From an uncultured Lachnospiraceae bacterium (GTDB taxonomy: Bacteria > Bacillota > Clostridia > Lachnospirales > Lachnospiraceae): DNA of 35,175 bases. The notes under the pieces are model-generated. The model worked only from the letters and a program-made list of their open reading frames with translations. It was not told where the DNA came from and did not search any database. Below, in pieces: positions 35,173 through 35,175 of the stretch. The stretch spans positions 1-35,175 of the forward strand of contig CAJTMW010000004.1 of assembly GCA_910577275.1 (NCBI GenBank). Direction: 5' to 3'. Every line of letters starts with the position of its first letter. The stretch's first letter is position 1. Both the position numbers and the translations under genes were made by a program.

Positions 35173-35175
35173 AGG

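Overview
The window looks like part of a very large cell-surface polysaccharide (capsule or exopolysaccharide) locus of a Gram-positive Firmicute. A Lachnospiraceae-like Clostridia member fits best. This is inferred from strong AGGAGG-type ribosome binding sites, moderate and uneven GC, and the family mix (EpsG/Wzy-like polymerases, PglK-like ABC flippases, DUF2304, DUF6056, GT-D, GT17). No rRNA, tRNA, CRISPR array, transposase or phage gene was seen. Every convincing gene (29 complete plus one cut by the left edge) is on the minus strand. Transcription therefore runs from the right end to the left end, with many 4-40 bp start/stop overlaps typical of one long operon.

Right end (34865-35175): a non-coding segment with a 151 bp nested inverted repeat and a good extended -10 promoter reading into the first gene.

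Early part in transcription order (about 23.4-34.9 kb, visibly GC-richer): a PglK-like ABC flippase; a divergent GT11 enzyme; a DUF5672 putative transferase; a GT17 enzyme; the polytopic phosphoglycosyl transferase that would start the lipid-linked repeat unit; two GT2 enzymes; a polysaccharide pyruvyl transferase; and a Wzx-type flippase.

Later part (about 0.1-23.4 kb, AT-richer, accessory-like): a DUF6056 membrane protein; a GH88/GH105-like protein; a canonical GT11; a Wzy-like polymerase; three GT4 proteins, one of them a WecG/TagA(GT26)-GT4 fusion; another GT4; a radical SAM protein with extra cysteines; a second Wzy-like polymerase; a second PglK-like ABC flippase; a GT-D enzyme; a GT4; a three-gene polyprenyl-phosphate-sugar module (GT-C membrane protein, DPM1-like GT2, DUF2304); and four more glycosyltransferases.

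Inferred division of labour: the phosphoglycosyl transferase loads the first sugar on undecaprenyl phosphate. The GT26 domain and cytoplasmic GTs extend it. Pyruvyl transferase, GT-C proteins and perhaps the radical SAM and GH88/105-like proteins decorate or edit it. Wzx and/or ABC flippases export it, and Wzy-like proteins polymerise it. There are two polymerases, three flippases and about eighteen transferase domains. Either the unit is unusually complex or two assembly pathways are merged here. No nucleotide-sugar synthesis gene, chain-length kinase/phosphatase or LytR-type ligase lies in the window.
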